From JANWVO01 sp037446555 (GTDB lineage: Bacteria; Acidobacteriota; Terriglobia; Bryobacterales; Bryobacteraceae), in NCBI GenBank assembly GCA_037446555.1, contig JBBIIK010000001.1:124001-188000 (forward strand): a stretch of DNA of 64,000 nucleotides, written 5' to 3'. Below the pieces are notes generated by a model, which did no database searches, was not told where the DNA came from, and saw only the letters and a list, made by a program, of their open reading frames with translations. The position numbers were made by a program, and so were the translations under genes. Below, piece after piece: positions 54,430 through 62,826 of the stretch. The first letter of the stretch is position 1, and every line of letters begins with the position of its first letter.

Positions 54430-54591
54430 TCAGTAGTAGTCGGCGCAGCTCATGTAGTAGCCGCAGCGCGGGCAGAACAATTTGCACTGTTTTTGTTCAA
54501 GATGGGCGGAGCGAACGGGACACCAGAGCATGGGCTCGGCGTCGTCGCCGCGGGGCTCCGGCGGCGGCGAGGGCGGTTCCGGCTGCCCCAT
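54430..54591 (-). CDS. Zinc-ribbon microprotein
   Basis: 53 residues. A proline-rich N-terminus (PEPPSPPPEPRGD) is followed by a four-cysteine zinc-ribbon-like module: LWCPVRS, QCKLFCPRCGYYMSCADYY in parts, with cysteines near positions 24, 36, 40, 43 and 49. TATCCT (54599-54604) lies 7 bases before the ATG, suggesting a leaderless transcript. It sits in line between lexA and prmA. It is not a member of a family I can name; the cysteine pattern and its place in the operon argue that it is real. Confidence 0.5.
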   Translation of the reverse strand: MGQPEPPSPPPEPRGDDAEPMLWCPVRSAHLEQKQCKLFCPRCGYYMSCADYY

Positions 54592-54619
54592 GCAGAACAG
54601 GATACAACGGTCCGGGCGT

Positions 54620-55237
54620 TCAGCCGAGGCGGCGGACGACGCCGCGCACGACGCCCTGAATGACGAGGTCGGCGCGCGGGTGGAGCTCGGGATAGGCGGG
54701 ATTCTCGGCCTTGAGATACCATGCGCCGCGGACGCGGACCAGGCGCTTGAGCGTGGATTCGCCGTCGATAAGAGCGGCCACGATCTGGCCTGCGCGGGGC
54801 GAGGGGTTGGGTTCGACAACAACCACGTCGCCGTCGAGGATGCCGGCGTCCTTCATGGAATCGCCGCGCACCCTGAGCAGGAAGGAGCCGGGCTTGGGGC
54901 GGAAGCCGAGCAGTGCTGGGTCGATCCAGGTTTCGTTTTCGGCCGGTCCGGCACCAACGGACTGCGGCGGCCCTGCGGGGATGGGGCCATAAGCCGGCAG
55001 CGAGAAGAGGCGCGGGGCGGGGGGCATTTCGGAGGGCACGTCGATGCGGCGCGAGCCGCGGTTGCCCATGCGGATGGCGCCCTTGGCCTCAAGCGCTCGC
55101 AGGTGGCCGGCGACGCCGTTGGGGCTGCTGATGCCGAAGCGGCTCTGGATTTCGGGGATCGATGGCGAACAGCCATTGGCGCGCCGGTAGTCGAGGATGA
55201 AGTCGAGGATCTCCTGCTGCCTGGCTGTGAGCTGCAT
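54620..55237 (-). CDS. lexA: LexA repressor
   Basis: 205 residues, normal for LexA. The N-terminal winged helix (MQLTARQQEILDFILDYRR in parts, SPSIPEIQSRFGISSPNGVAGHL in parts) binds SOS operators. The self-cleavage site is Ala88-Gly89 (GPIPAGPP) and the Ser-Lys dyad is Ser127 (RGDSMKDA) and Lys164 (TLKRLV). RecA-stimulated cleavage should release the SOS regulon. The start at 55237 is the family start; a much longer upstream frame is a shadow of the DUF72 gene. An AT-rich promoter with a candidate operator lies directly upstream. Confidence 0.95.
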   Translation of the reverse strand: MQLTARQQEILDFILDYRRANGCSPSIPEIQSRFGISSPNGVAGHLRALEAKGAIRMGNRGSRRIDVPSEMPPAPRLFSLPAYGPIPAGPPQSVGAGPAENETWIDPALLGFRPKPGSFLLRVRGDSMKDAGILDGDVVVVEPNPSPRAGQIVAALIDGESTLKRLVRVRGAWYLKAENPAYPELHPRADLVIQGVVRGVVRRLG

Positions 55238-55239
55238 AC

Positions 55240-55272
55240 TATAATTTTTTACACTTCCAGGCGGCGTGTCAA
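55240..55272 (-). promoter_or_regulatory. lexA promoter with candidate operator
   Basis: On the minus strand a perfect TTGACA (55267-55272) is followed after 15 bases by TAAAAA (55246-55251) and then TTATAGT up to the ATG. The AT-rich tract reads AGTGTAA-AAAA-TTATAGT, an imperfect inverted repeat overlapping the -10 region, the place expected for an autoregulatory LexA site. It does not match the GTTC/GAAC-type SOS boxes of other phyla. The transcript would start at or next to the ATG. Confidence 0.5.
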
Positions 55273-55315
55273 TCCCCCGGCGCGGCCGGGCGACAATAGG
55301 GTGCAAGAGAGGCTC

Positions 55316-56287
55316 ATGGAGAACCTGGAGTTGTTCGGAGAAGCGGGCACGCCGCGGGACCGGCTGGCAGCGCGGTTGCGGGAGCTGGCGGCGCAAGGGG
55401 TCTATTTGGGGACGAGCTCGTGGAAGTACGAAGGCTGGATGGGGCAGATCTACACGCGCGAGCGCTACATGACGCGCGGGCGGTTCTCGCAGAAGAGATT
55501 TGAAAGCGAGTGCCTGGCCGAATATGCGGAAGTGTTTCCGGCGGTGGGCGGCGACTTTTCGTTTTACCAGTTTCCCTCGCGCCAGTACTGGCAGCGGCTG
55601 TTCGCGGTGGCGCCGCCGCAGCTGAAGTTCGGCCTGAAAGTGCCGGAAGAAATCGCAGTGAAAGAATGGCCGGGGCACGCGCGGTATGGAGGCAGGGCGG
55701 GCAAGGCGAACGAACATTACCTGAATGCGGACCTGTTCCAGAGGGCGTTGCTGGATCCGCTGGAGCCGTACGCGGAGCGGATCGGCGTGTTGATGTTCGA
55801 GTTCGGCACGATGGGCAAGCGGCTGTACGAGAGCGTTGCGCCGTTTGCCGCCGACCTGCGCGCCTTTCTGGCGGCGCTGCCCAAGGGGTGGAGATACGCG
55901 GTGGAGGTGAGGAACAAGGAGTACCTGGACGAACTGTACTTCGACGCGCTGCGCGAGCATACGGCGGCGCACGTGTTCAACGCATGGACGCGGATGCCGC
56001 CGCTCGAGGAGCAGGTGCGCATCGAGGCCGCCTACACGGCGGATTTTCTGGTGGCGAGGGCGCTGCTGCGGCACGGGCGCGGCTACGAGCAGGCGGTGGC
56101 GCAGTTCGAGCCTTACGACCGCGTGCAGGAGGTAAACGAGGGGGCGCGGAGCGCGCTGCGGGCGCTGATCGAGAGGGCAAGACAGCGGCGCCAGATGGCG
56201 TTCTTGTTTGTGAACAACCGGCTGGAGGGCAACGCGCCGGCGACGATTCAGGCAGTGGTGGAGGAGGGCGGCGCAAGCTCCCAGTGA
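55316..56287 (+). CDS. DUF72 (YecE-like) family protein
   Basis: 323 residues. The DUF72 TIM-barrel signature is visible: VYLGTSSWKYEGWMGQIYTRER in parts near 28-48, EYAEVFPAVGGDFSFYQFPS in parts near 70-90, LKFGLKVPEEI near 103, and AVEVRNKEYLDE near 194. The C-terminus FLFVNNRLEGNAPATIQAV in parts is the conserved asparagine-rich end. The family has no established reaction; some members are linked to sulfur or iron metabolism. The ATG at 55316 has AGAGAGG upstream. Its end overlaps the convergent SDR gene by 40 bases. Confidence 0.88.
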   Translation: MENLELFGEAGTPRDRLAARLRELAAQGVYLGTSSWKYEGWMGQIYTRERYMTRGRFSQKRFESECLAEYAEVFPAVGGDFSFYQFPSRQYWQRLFAVAPPQLKFGLKVPEEIAVKEWPGHARYGGRAGKANEHYLNADLFQRALLDPLEPYAERIGVLMFEFGTMGKRLYESVAPFAADLRAFLAALPKGWRYAVEVRNKEYLDELYFDALREHTAAHVFNAWTRMPPLEEQVRIEAAYTADFLVARALLRHGRGYEQAVAQFEPYDRVQEVNEGARSALRALIERARQRRQMAFLFVNNRLEGNAPATIQAVVEEGGASSQ

Positions 56288-57018
56288 TCGCAGGAGAAGC
56301 GGGCGATACTCTCGTCCCAGATGCCGAACTTGGCTGCCATCTGCCCGCCGTCGATAACGAGCGCGGCGCCGGTAATGTAGGAGGCGAGCGGAGAGGCGAG
56401 AAAGGCGATGGCGGAGGCGACCTCTTCGGGCTCGCCGCCTCGGCCAAGGGGGATGTGGCGGAAATATTCCTTGAGCAGTTGCGGCTGCGCGAAGTGGGAG
56501 GCAGTGAGAGGCGTGCGGATGAGGCCAGGGCAGACGGCGTTGACGCGGATGCCCCAGGGGCCGAGTTCGTTGGCGGCGGTGCGGAGAAGACCGAGCAGAC
56601 CGGCCTTGGTGGCGTTGTAGGCGGCCAGATCGGCCTCGCCGTCGAAAGAGTTGGTGCTGGCGGTGAGAACGATCGAGCCGCGGCGGCGGGGTTTCATGAC
56701 TTGCGCGGCGAGGCGGAGGGTGTGAAATGCGCCGGTGAGGTTGATGTCTAGCAGGCGCTGCCAGGCTTCGGCGGTCGTTTCGTCGAGACGGTGGAAGAGG
56801 GCTGTGCCCGCGTTGGCGACGACGATATCGACCTCGCCGGCACGGGCGAAGGCTTCTTCGAGCGAGCGCGGATCAGTAACGTCCACGGGCGGCTCGCCGA
56901 GAGTGTCCGCGATGCAGACTTCCGTGCCGCAGGCGCGGAGGGCTTCCACGATGGCCGCGCCGATGCCGCGGGCGCCGCCGGTGACGAGAGCTTTCTGGCC
57001 GCCGAGATCGATCCGCAT
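56248..57018 (-). CDS. Short-chain dehydrogenase/reductase (SDR) family oxidoreductase
   Basis: 256 residues, classical SDR size. The cofactor motif TGGARGIGA lies near 12-20; NAGTA near 74; the catalytic serine is in VLTASTNS near 125-132 and Tyr-x-x-x-Lys is YNATK near 142-146; PG motif VCPGLIRTPL near 175. The acidic residue after the second strand (CIADTLGE) suggests NAD. The substrate is unknown. ATG 57018 gives the canonical MRIDLGGQKALVTGG beginning, and TAGAAT ends 7 bases before it, pointing to a leaderless transcript; the ATG at 57027 overlaps that hexamer and is rejected. Confidence 0.88.
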   Translation of the reverse strand: MRIDLGGQKALVTGGARGIGAAIVEALRACGTEVCIADTLGEPPVDVTDPRSLEEAFARAGEVDIVVANAGTALFHRLDETTAEAWQRLLDINLTGAFHTLRLAAQVMKPRRRGSIVLTASTNSFDGEADLAAYNATKAGLLGLLRTAANELGPWGIRVNAVCPGLIRTPLTASHFAQPQLLKEYFRHIPLGRGGEPEEVASAIAFLASPLASYITGAALVIDGGQMAAKFGIWDESIARFSCDHWELAPPSSTTA

Positions 57019-57074
57019 GAGCCGCATTCTACCGCCGGAGCCGGGCGCCTTCTGTGGCACACTGAAGAGTTTGT

Positions 57075-57785
57075 ATGGGTGACGTCAAGATCGAACTGGC
57101 CAGCCAGCGCAAGATCCGCACGCGCAACAAGCTTTACTACCGGTTCAACCACTGGCCCATCTGGATCTTCGTGTTCTTCCTGATTCCAGGACCGATGGTG
57201 TTCCGGCTGTTCGAGGAAGGCTTCGGGGGCCGCATGACGTGGTGGCTGGCGGCGGTGCTCATCGGGACGGGCATCGCGGGTTTGCGCGGGAAGCTTCCGG
57301 GTTGCGAGCCGGCGCCATACATCATCCGGTTTACGGAAGACAAGCCAAACCCGCTGTACCGCCGCATCTGCTACACGTTCGCCTGGAGCGCGGCGGTAAC
57401 TTACGGCCTGCTGAACCTGGCTGGGCTGCTTGTTGCGGTGACCACAGGGAAATGGATTCTGAAGCAGATCTACTGGTACGGCTACTTCCCCGTGGCGGTG
57501 CCGATCTGGCTTTTGGGACTGATGGGCAAGCTGCCGCGGGTGAAGCCCTCCACGGCGGGCGAGGGCGACGAGCGGCGTTATTTCTACGGCACGGTGTGGG
57601 CGATGTGCATTGCGCAGCCCGTGCTGGGGATCCTGTGGAAGACGCTGCCGCTGAACCGCGCCACCGACGTGATCAAGCTGGTCGTGTTCGTGGGAACCCT
57701 GGCGGCGGTCGGCTACCTGAGTTACCGCGGCTATCTGCCGCGCACGAGGAAGATCGTGCCGGGCGAGATCGCAGCGCTGGACTGA
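57075..57785 (+). CDS. Multi-pass membrane protein of unknown function
   Basis: 236 residues with about five to six hydrophobic helices (near 27-43, 54-70, 104-125, 135-152, 176-190 and 200-218). A basic N-terminus (QRKIRTRNKLYYRFN) lies before the first helix, consistent with an inside start. PAPYIIRFTEDKPNPLYRRICYTF in parts, in the loop before the third helix, is the most distinctive segment. I recognise no family. It stands alone between the divergent SDR gene and the convergent phosphoglucomutase gene, 3 bases from the latter's end. Confidence 0.7.
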   Translation: MGDVKIELASQRKIRTRNKLYYRFNHWPIWIFVFFLIPGPMVFRLFEEGFGGRMTWWLAAVLIGTGIAGLRGKLPGCEPAPYIIRFTEDKPNPLYRRICYTFAWSAAVTYGLLNLAGLLVAVTTGKWILKQIYWYGYFPVAVPIWLLGLMGKLPRVKPSTAGEGDERRYFYGTVWAMCIAQPVLGILWKTLPLNRATDVIKLVVFVGTLAAVGYLSYRGYLPRTRKIVPGEIAALD

Positions 57786-57788
57786 GCG

Positions 57789-59426
57789 TCAAGAGAGGGC
57801 GCGGAGCACGAGAGCGCGGCCTTCCTCGACGATGCGATGGAGGTGTTCGGGACTACGGAAGCTTTCCGCGTAGAGCTTGTAGATGTTCTCGGTCCCGGAA
57901 GGACGGGCGGCGAACCAGCCGCCATCGGTGACGACCTTGAGGCCGCCAATGGAAGCGCCGTTGCCCGGGGCCGTGGTGAGCTTGGCGCGGATGGGATCGC
58001 CGGCGAGTTCTGAGTCCGTGACAGAGGCGGCGTCGAGGCGCGAGAGCTTCGCCTTCTGCTCCGGCGTGGCGGGCGTGTCGATGCGGGTGTAGAAGGAACG
58101 GCCGAGGTTCTCTTCGATTTCGCGATAGTGGACGGCAGGGTCGCGCCCGGTGACGGCGGTGATCTCGCAGGCGAGCAATCCAAGGATGATGCCGTCCTTG
58201 TCGGTGGTCCAGACGGCGCCCGAGCGGCGGACGAAGCTCGCGCCCGCGCTCTCTTCGCCTCCGAAACAGAGCGAACCGTCGTAAAGTCCCGGGGCGAACC
58301 ATTTGAAGCCAACGGGGACTTCGCACACGGCGCGGCCGGCGGCGGCGACGACGCGGTCGATGATGCCGCTCGAGACCAGCGTCTTTCCAATGCGCGCTGC
58401 GGCGGACCACCGGCTGCGGTGCGCGCAGAGATAGCGGATGGCGGCGCAGAGGTAATGGTTCGGATTCAGCAGGCCGCCGGTGGGCGTGACGATGCCGTGG
58501 CGGTCCGTGTCGGGATCGTTGCCGAAGGCGATGTCGAACTGGTCCTTGAGGCTGACAAGACCCGCCATAGCGTAAGGACTCGAACAGTCCATGCGGATCC
58601 TGCCGTCGTGATCGAGGGTCATGAAGGAGAAGGCGGGATCGACGCGGGGATTGACGACGGAGAGGTTCAGGCCGTAGCGCGCGGCGATGCGGTCCCAGTA
58701 GTGGACGGCGGCGCCGCCGAGCGGATCGACACCGATGCGGAGTCCGGCGGCGCGGATCGCATCCATATCGATGACGGAGGCAAGGTCGTCGATATAAGGC
58801 CCGGCGAAGTCGATCTCGCGGACGTTCGCCGAGCGGAGCGCCTGCTCGTAGGAGATCCGCCGGACGGTGCGGTTGCCATCGGCGAGCAGTTCGTTGGCTC
58901 GGCGCTCGATCCACGAAGTGACATCGGAGCCAGCGGGCCCGCCGTCGGGCGGGTTGTACTTGAATCCGCCGTCGGCGGGCGGATTGTGGCTGGGAGTGAT
59001 GACGACGCCGTCGGAAGTGGCGCCGCCGCCGCGGTTGGCCTGAAGGATGGCGTGGGAGATGACGGGAGTCGGGGTGAAGCCATTGTCCGCCTGGATGGCG
59101 ACATCGGCGCTGTTGGCGGCGAAGACCTCTACGGCGGTGCGTTCGGCCGGGGCGGAGAGGGCATGGGTGTCCTTGCCGACGAACAGCGTGCCGGTGATGC
59201 CGCGCTCGCGGCGGTAATCACAAATCGCCTGGGCGATGGCGAGGATGTGGGCTTCGGTGAAGGTGCCATTCAACGAAGAGCCACGGTGTCCGCTGGTGCC
59301 GAAGCTGGCGCGCTGGTGGGGGTCGCTCATGTCGGGCGTGAGCGTGTGGTAGGCGTGGAGCAGCTCTTGCAGGTCGACGAGGCTTTCTGCCGGGGTGGGG
59401 CGTCCAGCGAGCGGATGCAGTGCCAT
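57789..59426 (-). CDS. pgm: Alpha-D-phosphoglucomutase
   Basis: 545 residues, the size of bacterial Pgm. It interconverts glucose 1-phosphate and glucose 6-phosphate. Features are the N-terminal SFGTSGHRGSSLNGTF in parts, the phosphoserine loop TPSHNPPADGG near 142-152, the magnesium loop DPDTDRHG near 300-307, the sugar-ring loop GGEESAGASF near 388, and the phosphate-contact RPSGTENIYK near 515. The ATG at 59426 is preceded by TATCCT with a 6-base gap and no ribosome site. A longer in-frame extension overlaps the divergent gene and is rejected. Confidence 0.94.
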   Translation of the reverse strand: MALHPLAGRPTPAESLVDLQELLHAYHTLTPDMSDPHQRASFGTSGHRGSSLNGTFTEAHILAIAQAICDYRRERGITGTLFVGKDTHALSAPAERTAVEVFAANSADVAIQADNGFTPTPVISHAILQANRGGGATSDGVVITPSHNPPADGGFKYNPPDGGPAGSDVTSWIERRANELLADGNRTVRRISYEQALRSANVREIDFAGPYIDDLASVIDMDAIRAAGLRIGVDPLGGAAVHYWDRIAARYGLNLSVVNPRVDPAFSFMTLDHDGRIRMDCSSPYAMAGLVSLKDQFDIAFGNDPDTDRHGIVTPTGGLLNPNHYLCAAIRYLCAHRSRWSAAARIGKTLVSSGIIDRVVAAAGRAVCEVPVGFKWFAPGLYDGSLCFGGEESAGASFVRRSGAVWTTDKDGIILGLLACEITAVTGRDPAVHYREIEENLGRSFYTRIDTPATPEQKAKLSRLDAASVTDSELAGDPIRAKLTTAPGNGASIGGLKVVTDGGWFAARPSGTENIYKLYAESFRSPEHLHRIVEEGRALVLRALS

Positions 59427-59447
59427 AGAGACAGGATACAGGCGGCC

Positions 59448-59476
59448 TTGACTGCGGGGAGCGGTTCCCGTATAAA
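59448..59476 (+). promoter_or_regulatory. Sigma-70 promoter of the exported AKR-like gene
   Basis: TTGACT (59448-59453), 17 bases, then TATAAA (59471-59476): near-consensus -35 and -10 boxes with ideal spacing. Transcription should start near 59483, leaving a leader of about 29 bases with AAGGAGG at 59499-59505 in front of the ATG at 59512. Confidence 0.7.
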
Positions 59477-59511
59477 CAGGACGTGTTGATCGGAATTTAA
59501 GGAGGATGTTC

Positions 59512-60405
59512 ATGCCAGCGACCCGCCGCGCCTTTCTGCAAGCCGCGGCAGCCGCGCCCGCGATGGCGGGTGCGAGCGCGCCGTTGCCGTCGGTGAAATT
59601 CGGGGGCAGGCACGAGGTCTCGAGGCTTGTGATCGGGACCAATCCGTTGATGGGCTATTCGCATTTCAACCGGATTCTCGACCAGTCCATGCGCGAGTGG
59701 ATGACGCCGGAGCGGCGCATCGAGACGATCCTGGCGGCGGAGCGGGCGGGGATCACGACGTGGCAGCTGCATTACCAGAAAGAGACGATCGAAACGCTGC
59801 AGGGCGTGCGGGAGCGCGGATCGAAGATCCGGACATTCTTGTTGAGCGATTTCGAGCTGCACAAGGATTTCTCGATGATCCCGGAGATGGCGAAGCTGGG
59901 ATTTCTCGGCATGGCGCATCACGGCAACCGCACGGACGAGGCTTTCCGCGAAGGGAAGATGGAGCGGGTACTCGAGTTCGTGCAACGGGTGCGTGACACA
60001 GGCGTGATGGCGGGCGTTTCGACGCACAATCCGGCGGTGATCGAGTGGATCGAAGAGAAGGGCTGGCCGGTGGATTACTACATGGCGTGCTTCTATCATG
60101 TGACCCGCACGCCTGAGCAGACGAGGGCGCTATTGAACGGCGAGCGTCCGCTGGGAGAGCCGTTCCTCGAAAAAGATCCGGAGCGGATGACGCGGGTGAT
60201 CCGGCAGACGGCGAAGCCTTGTCTGGGGTTCAAGATCCTGGGCGCTGGGCGGGCCGGTTGGGGGCGGGAGCAGATCGAGGCGGCGTTCCGCTTCGCTTTC
60301 ACGCACGTCAAGCCCGGCGACGCGGTGATCGTGGGCATGTGGCCGAAGTTCAAGGACGAGATCGCCGAGAACTGCGATATCGTAAGGAAAATCCACGCCA
60401 CGTAG
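59512..60405 (+). CDS. Tat-exported TIM-barrel protein, aldo/keto-reductase-like
   Basis: 297 residues. The N-terminus MPATRRAFLQAAAAAPAMAGASA in parts is a twin-arginine signal. The body resembles an aldo/keto reductase barrel: VSRLVIGTNPLMGYS near 37-51, AERAGITTWQ near 82, MAGVSTHNPAVIEW near 168-181 where AKRs have GVSNF, and a final KPGDAVIVGMWPKFKDEI in parts. The usual AKR tetrad is not clearly complete, so catalytic status is open. AAGGAGG lies 6 bases before 59512; the ATG at 59506 directly abuts that site and is rejected. It is followed by the GH10 xylanase gene 37 bases later. Confidence 0.72.
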   Translation: MPATRRAFLQAAAAAPAMAGASAPLPSVKFGGRHEVSRLVIGTNPLMGYSHFNRILDQSMREWMTPERRIETILAAERAGITTWQLHYQKETIETLQGVRERGSKIRTFLLSDFELHKDFSMIPEMAKLGFLGMAHHGNRTDEAFREGKMERVLEFVQRVRDTGVMAGVSTHNPAVIEWIEEKGWPVDYYMACFYHVTRTPEQTRALLNGERPLGEPFLEKDPERMTRVIRQTAKPCLGFKILGAGRAGWGREQIEAAFRFAFTHVKPGDAVIVGMWPKFKDEIAENCDIVRKIHAT

Positions 60406-60442
60406 AGGGCGGGGCGCGGATCTTCACAGAACAGGGAGCAGC

Positions 60443-61657
60443 ATGCGAATGAAGCATCCGGCGATACTTGCGGCCCTGGCGGCAGGGCTGGCGTGCATGG
60501 CGGCCGCGCAGAGCTGGCGCGACGCGGCAGAGGCGCGCATTGAAAGGATCCGCAAGGGAGAGCTGGTCGTACAGGCGGTGCGCGCCGACGGGAAGCCCGC
60601 GGCGGGGGCGCCGGTGCGGGTGCGGATGACGAAGCACGCCTTCGGATGGGGCACGGCGATCGCGGGGCGGTTCCTGCTGGAAGAGGGGCCGGATGCGGAG
60701 AGATACCGGCGCGCCATTCTCGACAATTTCAACATGGCGGTGCTGGAAAACGATCTGAAATGGCCGCAGTGGGAGCGCGACCGTAGCGTGGCGCTGAAGG
60801 CGCTGGAATGGCTGCATGCGAACGGGATCACGCGGGTGAGGGGGCACACGCTCGTCTGGCCGGGGTGGCGCTGGCTGCCGGCGGACCTGAAGGAGCTGGC
60901 GGGAGATCCGGCCGCGCTCAGGAAACGTGTGCTCGATCACATCCGGGACGAAGTGCCGGCGACGCGGGGGCTGCTGGAGGACTGGGACGTGGTGAACGAG
61001 CCGTACACCAACCACGACCTGATCGACATTCTGGGGCGGGAGGAAATGGTGGAATGGTACAAGGCGGCAAAGGAATTCGATCCGAAGCCCGTTTTGTATC
61101 TCAACGACTTCAATATTCTGTCGGCGGGCGGGCGCGATGAGGCGCACCGGAGGCACTTCTACGAGACGCTGCGGTTCTTGCTGGACCGGGGCGCGCCGCT
61201 GGGGGGCATCGGGATGCAGGGACATTTCCGGGAGACAACGCCGCCCGAAAAGATGCTGGAGATCCTGGACCTGTTCGGAGAATTCAACCTGCCGATCCGG
61301 ATCACGGAATATGATTTCGAGACGCAGGACGAGAAATTGCAGGCGGAATTCACGCGGGATTTTCTTACTGTGTGCTTCAGCCACCCGCGGGTGGATGCGT
61401 TCCTGATGTGGGGTTTCTGGGAGGGGCGGCACTGGCGCCCGGCGGCGGCGATGTTGCGGAAGGGCTGGTCGGAGAAGCCGAACTACGCCGTGTGGCGCGA
61501 GCTGGTGCACGGGCGGTGGCGCACGGAGGCGGAGGGCGCGGCTGGCGAAGATGGCGTTTTCCGGATTCGCGCCTTCCGGGGCGAGTACGAGATCACGGCG
61601 GCGGGGAAGACACTACGGGCGAGTTGTCCGGGAGTGGTGCGGGTGACATTGGAATAG
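60443..61657 (+). CDS. Exported GH10 endo-1,4-beta-xylanase
   Basis: 404 residues. The signal peptide is about 1-22 (ILAALAAGLACMAAAQ). A short N-terminal strand module (GELVVQAVRADGKPAAGAPV in parts) precedes the GH10 barrel: NMAVLENDLKWPQWE near 95-109, GHTLVWPGWRW near 133, acid/base Glu in DWDVVNEPY near 184-192 and nucleophile Glu in IRITEYDFE near 284-292, plus MWGFWEGRHW near 325. It cleaves internal beta-1,4 bonds of xylan outside the cell. A short beta-rich tail (about 365-404) follows the barrel. It supports a plant-polymer-degrading lifestyle. Confidence 0.92.
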   Translation: MRMKHPAILAALAAGLACMAAAQSWRDAAEARIERIRKGELVVQAVRADGKPAAGAPVRVRMTKHAFGWGTAIAGRFLLEEGPDAERYRRAILDNFNMAVLENDLKWPQWERDRSVALKALEWLHANGITRVRGHTLVWPGWRWLPADLKELAGDPAALRKRVLDHIRDEVPATRGLLEDWDVVNEPYTNHDLIDILGREEMVEWYKAAKEFDPKPVLYLNDFNILSAGGRDEAHRRHFYETLRFLLDRGAPLGGIGMQGHFRETTPPEKMLEILDLFGEFNLPIRITEYDFETQDEKLQAEFTRDFLTVCFSHPRVDAFLMWGFWEGRHWRPAAAMLRKGWSEKPNYAVWRELVHGRWRTEAEGAAGEDGVFRIRAFRGEYEITAAGKTLRASCPGVVRVTLE

Positions 61658-61735
61658 CGCGAGGAGCGAGGCGCCTGGGGCGCGTGCTTGAAGCGGCGTT
61701 TCGGGATTGGTTATCCTCAAAGTTCCCGCCACTCC

Positions 61736-62743
61736 ATGGATGTTTTCTTACTGACCCGCGCGCTGGTGGACATCGAGTCCGTCACCGGCGGCGAGGAGCG
61801 GATCGGCGACTATCTGTTCTCGCTGCTGGGCGGGCTTGCCGCGCGTTTCGGCGGGCAGGTGGAGAAGATGGAAGTGGAGCCGCGGAGGAACAACGTGCTC
61901 GCGTGCTTCGGCGAGCCGGTGGTGACGCTCTCGACGCACCTGGACACGGTGCCGCCGTTCTTTCCCTCGCGAGAAGACGAGACGCACATCTGGGGGCGAG
62001 GCGCGTGCGACGTGAAGGGGATCATCGCCGCGATGATCTGCGCGGCGGAGCAGATGCTCGAAGAGGGCGTGCGGGGCTTCGCGCTGCTGTTCGTGGTGGG
62101 CGAGGAGAAGAACAGCGCCGGCGCGTATTTCGCGGCGCGGCACCCGCGCGGGAGCCGGTATCTGATCAACGGAGAGCCGACGGAGAACCGTCTGGCGGTG
62201 GGGAGCAAGGGAGCGCTGCGGTACGAGCTGCGTGCGAGCGGCAGGATGGCGCATTCCGCCTACCCAGAGCTGGGCGAATCGGCGATTGAGAAGTTGCTGG
62301 ACGCGCTGGCGCGAGTGCGCGCCATCAAGCTGCCCACGGACCCGTTGCTGGGCGCATGCACGCTGAACATCGGGCAGATTGCGGGCGGGCGCGCGCCGAA
62401 CGTGATTCCGGATCATGCGGAAGCTGCGCTGATGTTCCGTCTGGTGGGCGATCCGGCGCCGCTGCGGGAAGCGGTGGCGCGGGCGGTCGAAGGGCTGGCG
62501 GAAGCCCATGAGGTTTTGTGCATCCCCGCGCTGAAACTGGGCGCGCTGGATGGATTCGAGACGACGGTGGTTGCGTTCACCACCGATATTCCGGCCTTTG
62601 GGGGCGCCTGGGGCGAGCCGTTCCTGATCGGACCCGGCTCGATTCACGTGGCTCATACCAGCGAGGAGCGCGTGCCGAAGGCGCAGCTGGCCGAAGCAGT
62701 GGGCATTTACCGGACCATGGTGAAGCGGCTGCTGGCGGCCTGA
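61736..62743 (+). CDS. M20-family metallohydrolase (DapE/ArgE/LysK-like)
   Basis: 335 residues. The di-zinc ligands are visible: STHLDTVPPF near 62-71 (His, Asp), GRGACDVKG near 89-97 (bridging Asp), GEEKNSAGAYF near 122-132 (catalytic Glu and ligand Glu), NGEPTE near 143 and VAHTSEE near 308. M20 enzymes deacylate N-acyl amino acids. Proximity to asd and lysC suggests a role in lysine or diaminopimelate synthesis (succinyl-diaminopimelate desuccinylase), but ArgE- or LysK-type deacetylation is equally possible from sequence. The ATG at 61736 is the family start. It lies 83 bases before asd. Confidence 0.85.
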   Translation: MDVFLLTRALVDIESVTGGEERIGDYLFSLLGGLAARFGGQVEKMEVEPRRNNVLACFGEPVVTLSTHLDTVPPFFPSREDETHIWGRGACDVKGIIAAMICAAEQMLEEGVRGFALLFVVGEEKNSAGAYFAARHPRGSRYLINGEPTENRLAVGSKGALRYELRASGRMAHSAYPELGESAIEKLLDALARVRAIKLPTDPLLGACTLNIGQIAGGRAPNVIPDHAEAALMFRLVGDPAPLREAVARAVEGLAEAHEVLCIPALKLGALDGFETTVVAFTTDIPAFGGAWGEPFLIGPGSIHVAHTSEERVPKAQLAEAVGIYRTMVKRLLAA

Positions 62744-62826
62744 AGGCGGAAGGGCCGGCGGCAGGCGGGCGGCGAGCAGACGCCGGCACCGCATGCAGCC
62801 GGGAAGCAAGGAGCAAAGAGGCAGAC

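Noticed and set aside
59506..59511. ATG at 59506 as start of the exported AKR-like gene
   Set aside because: It abuts the AAGGAGG site with no spacing; the ATG at 59512 has a proper 6-base gap.
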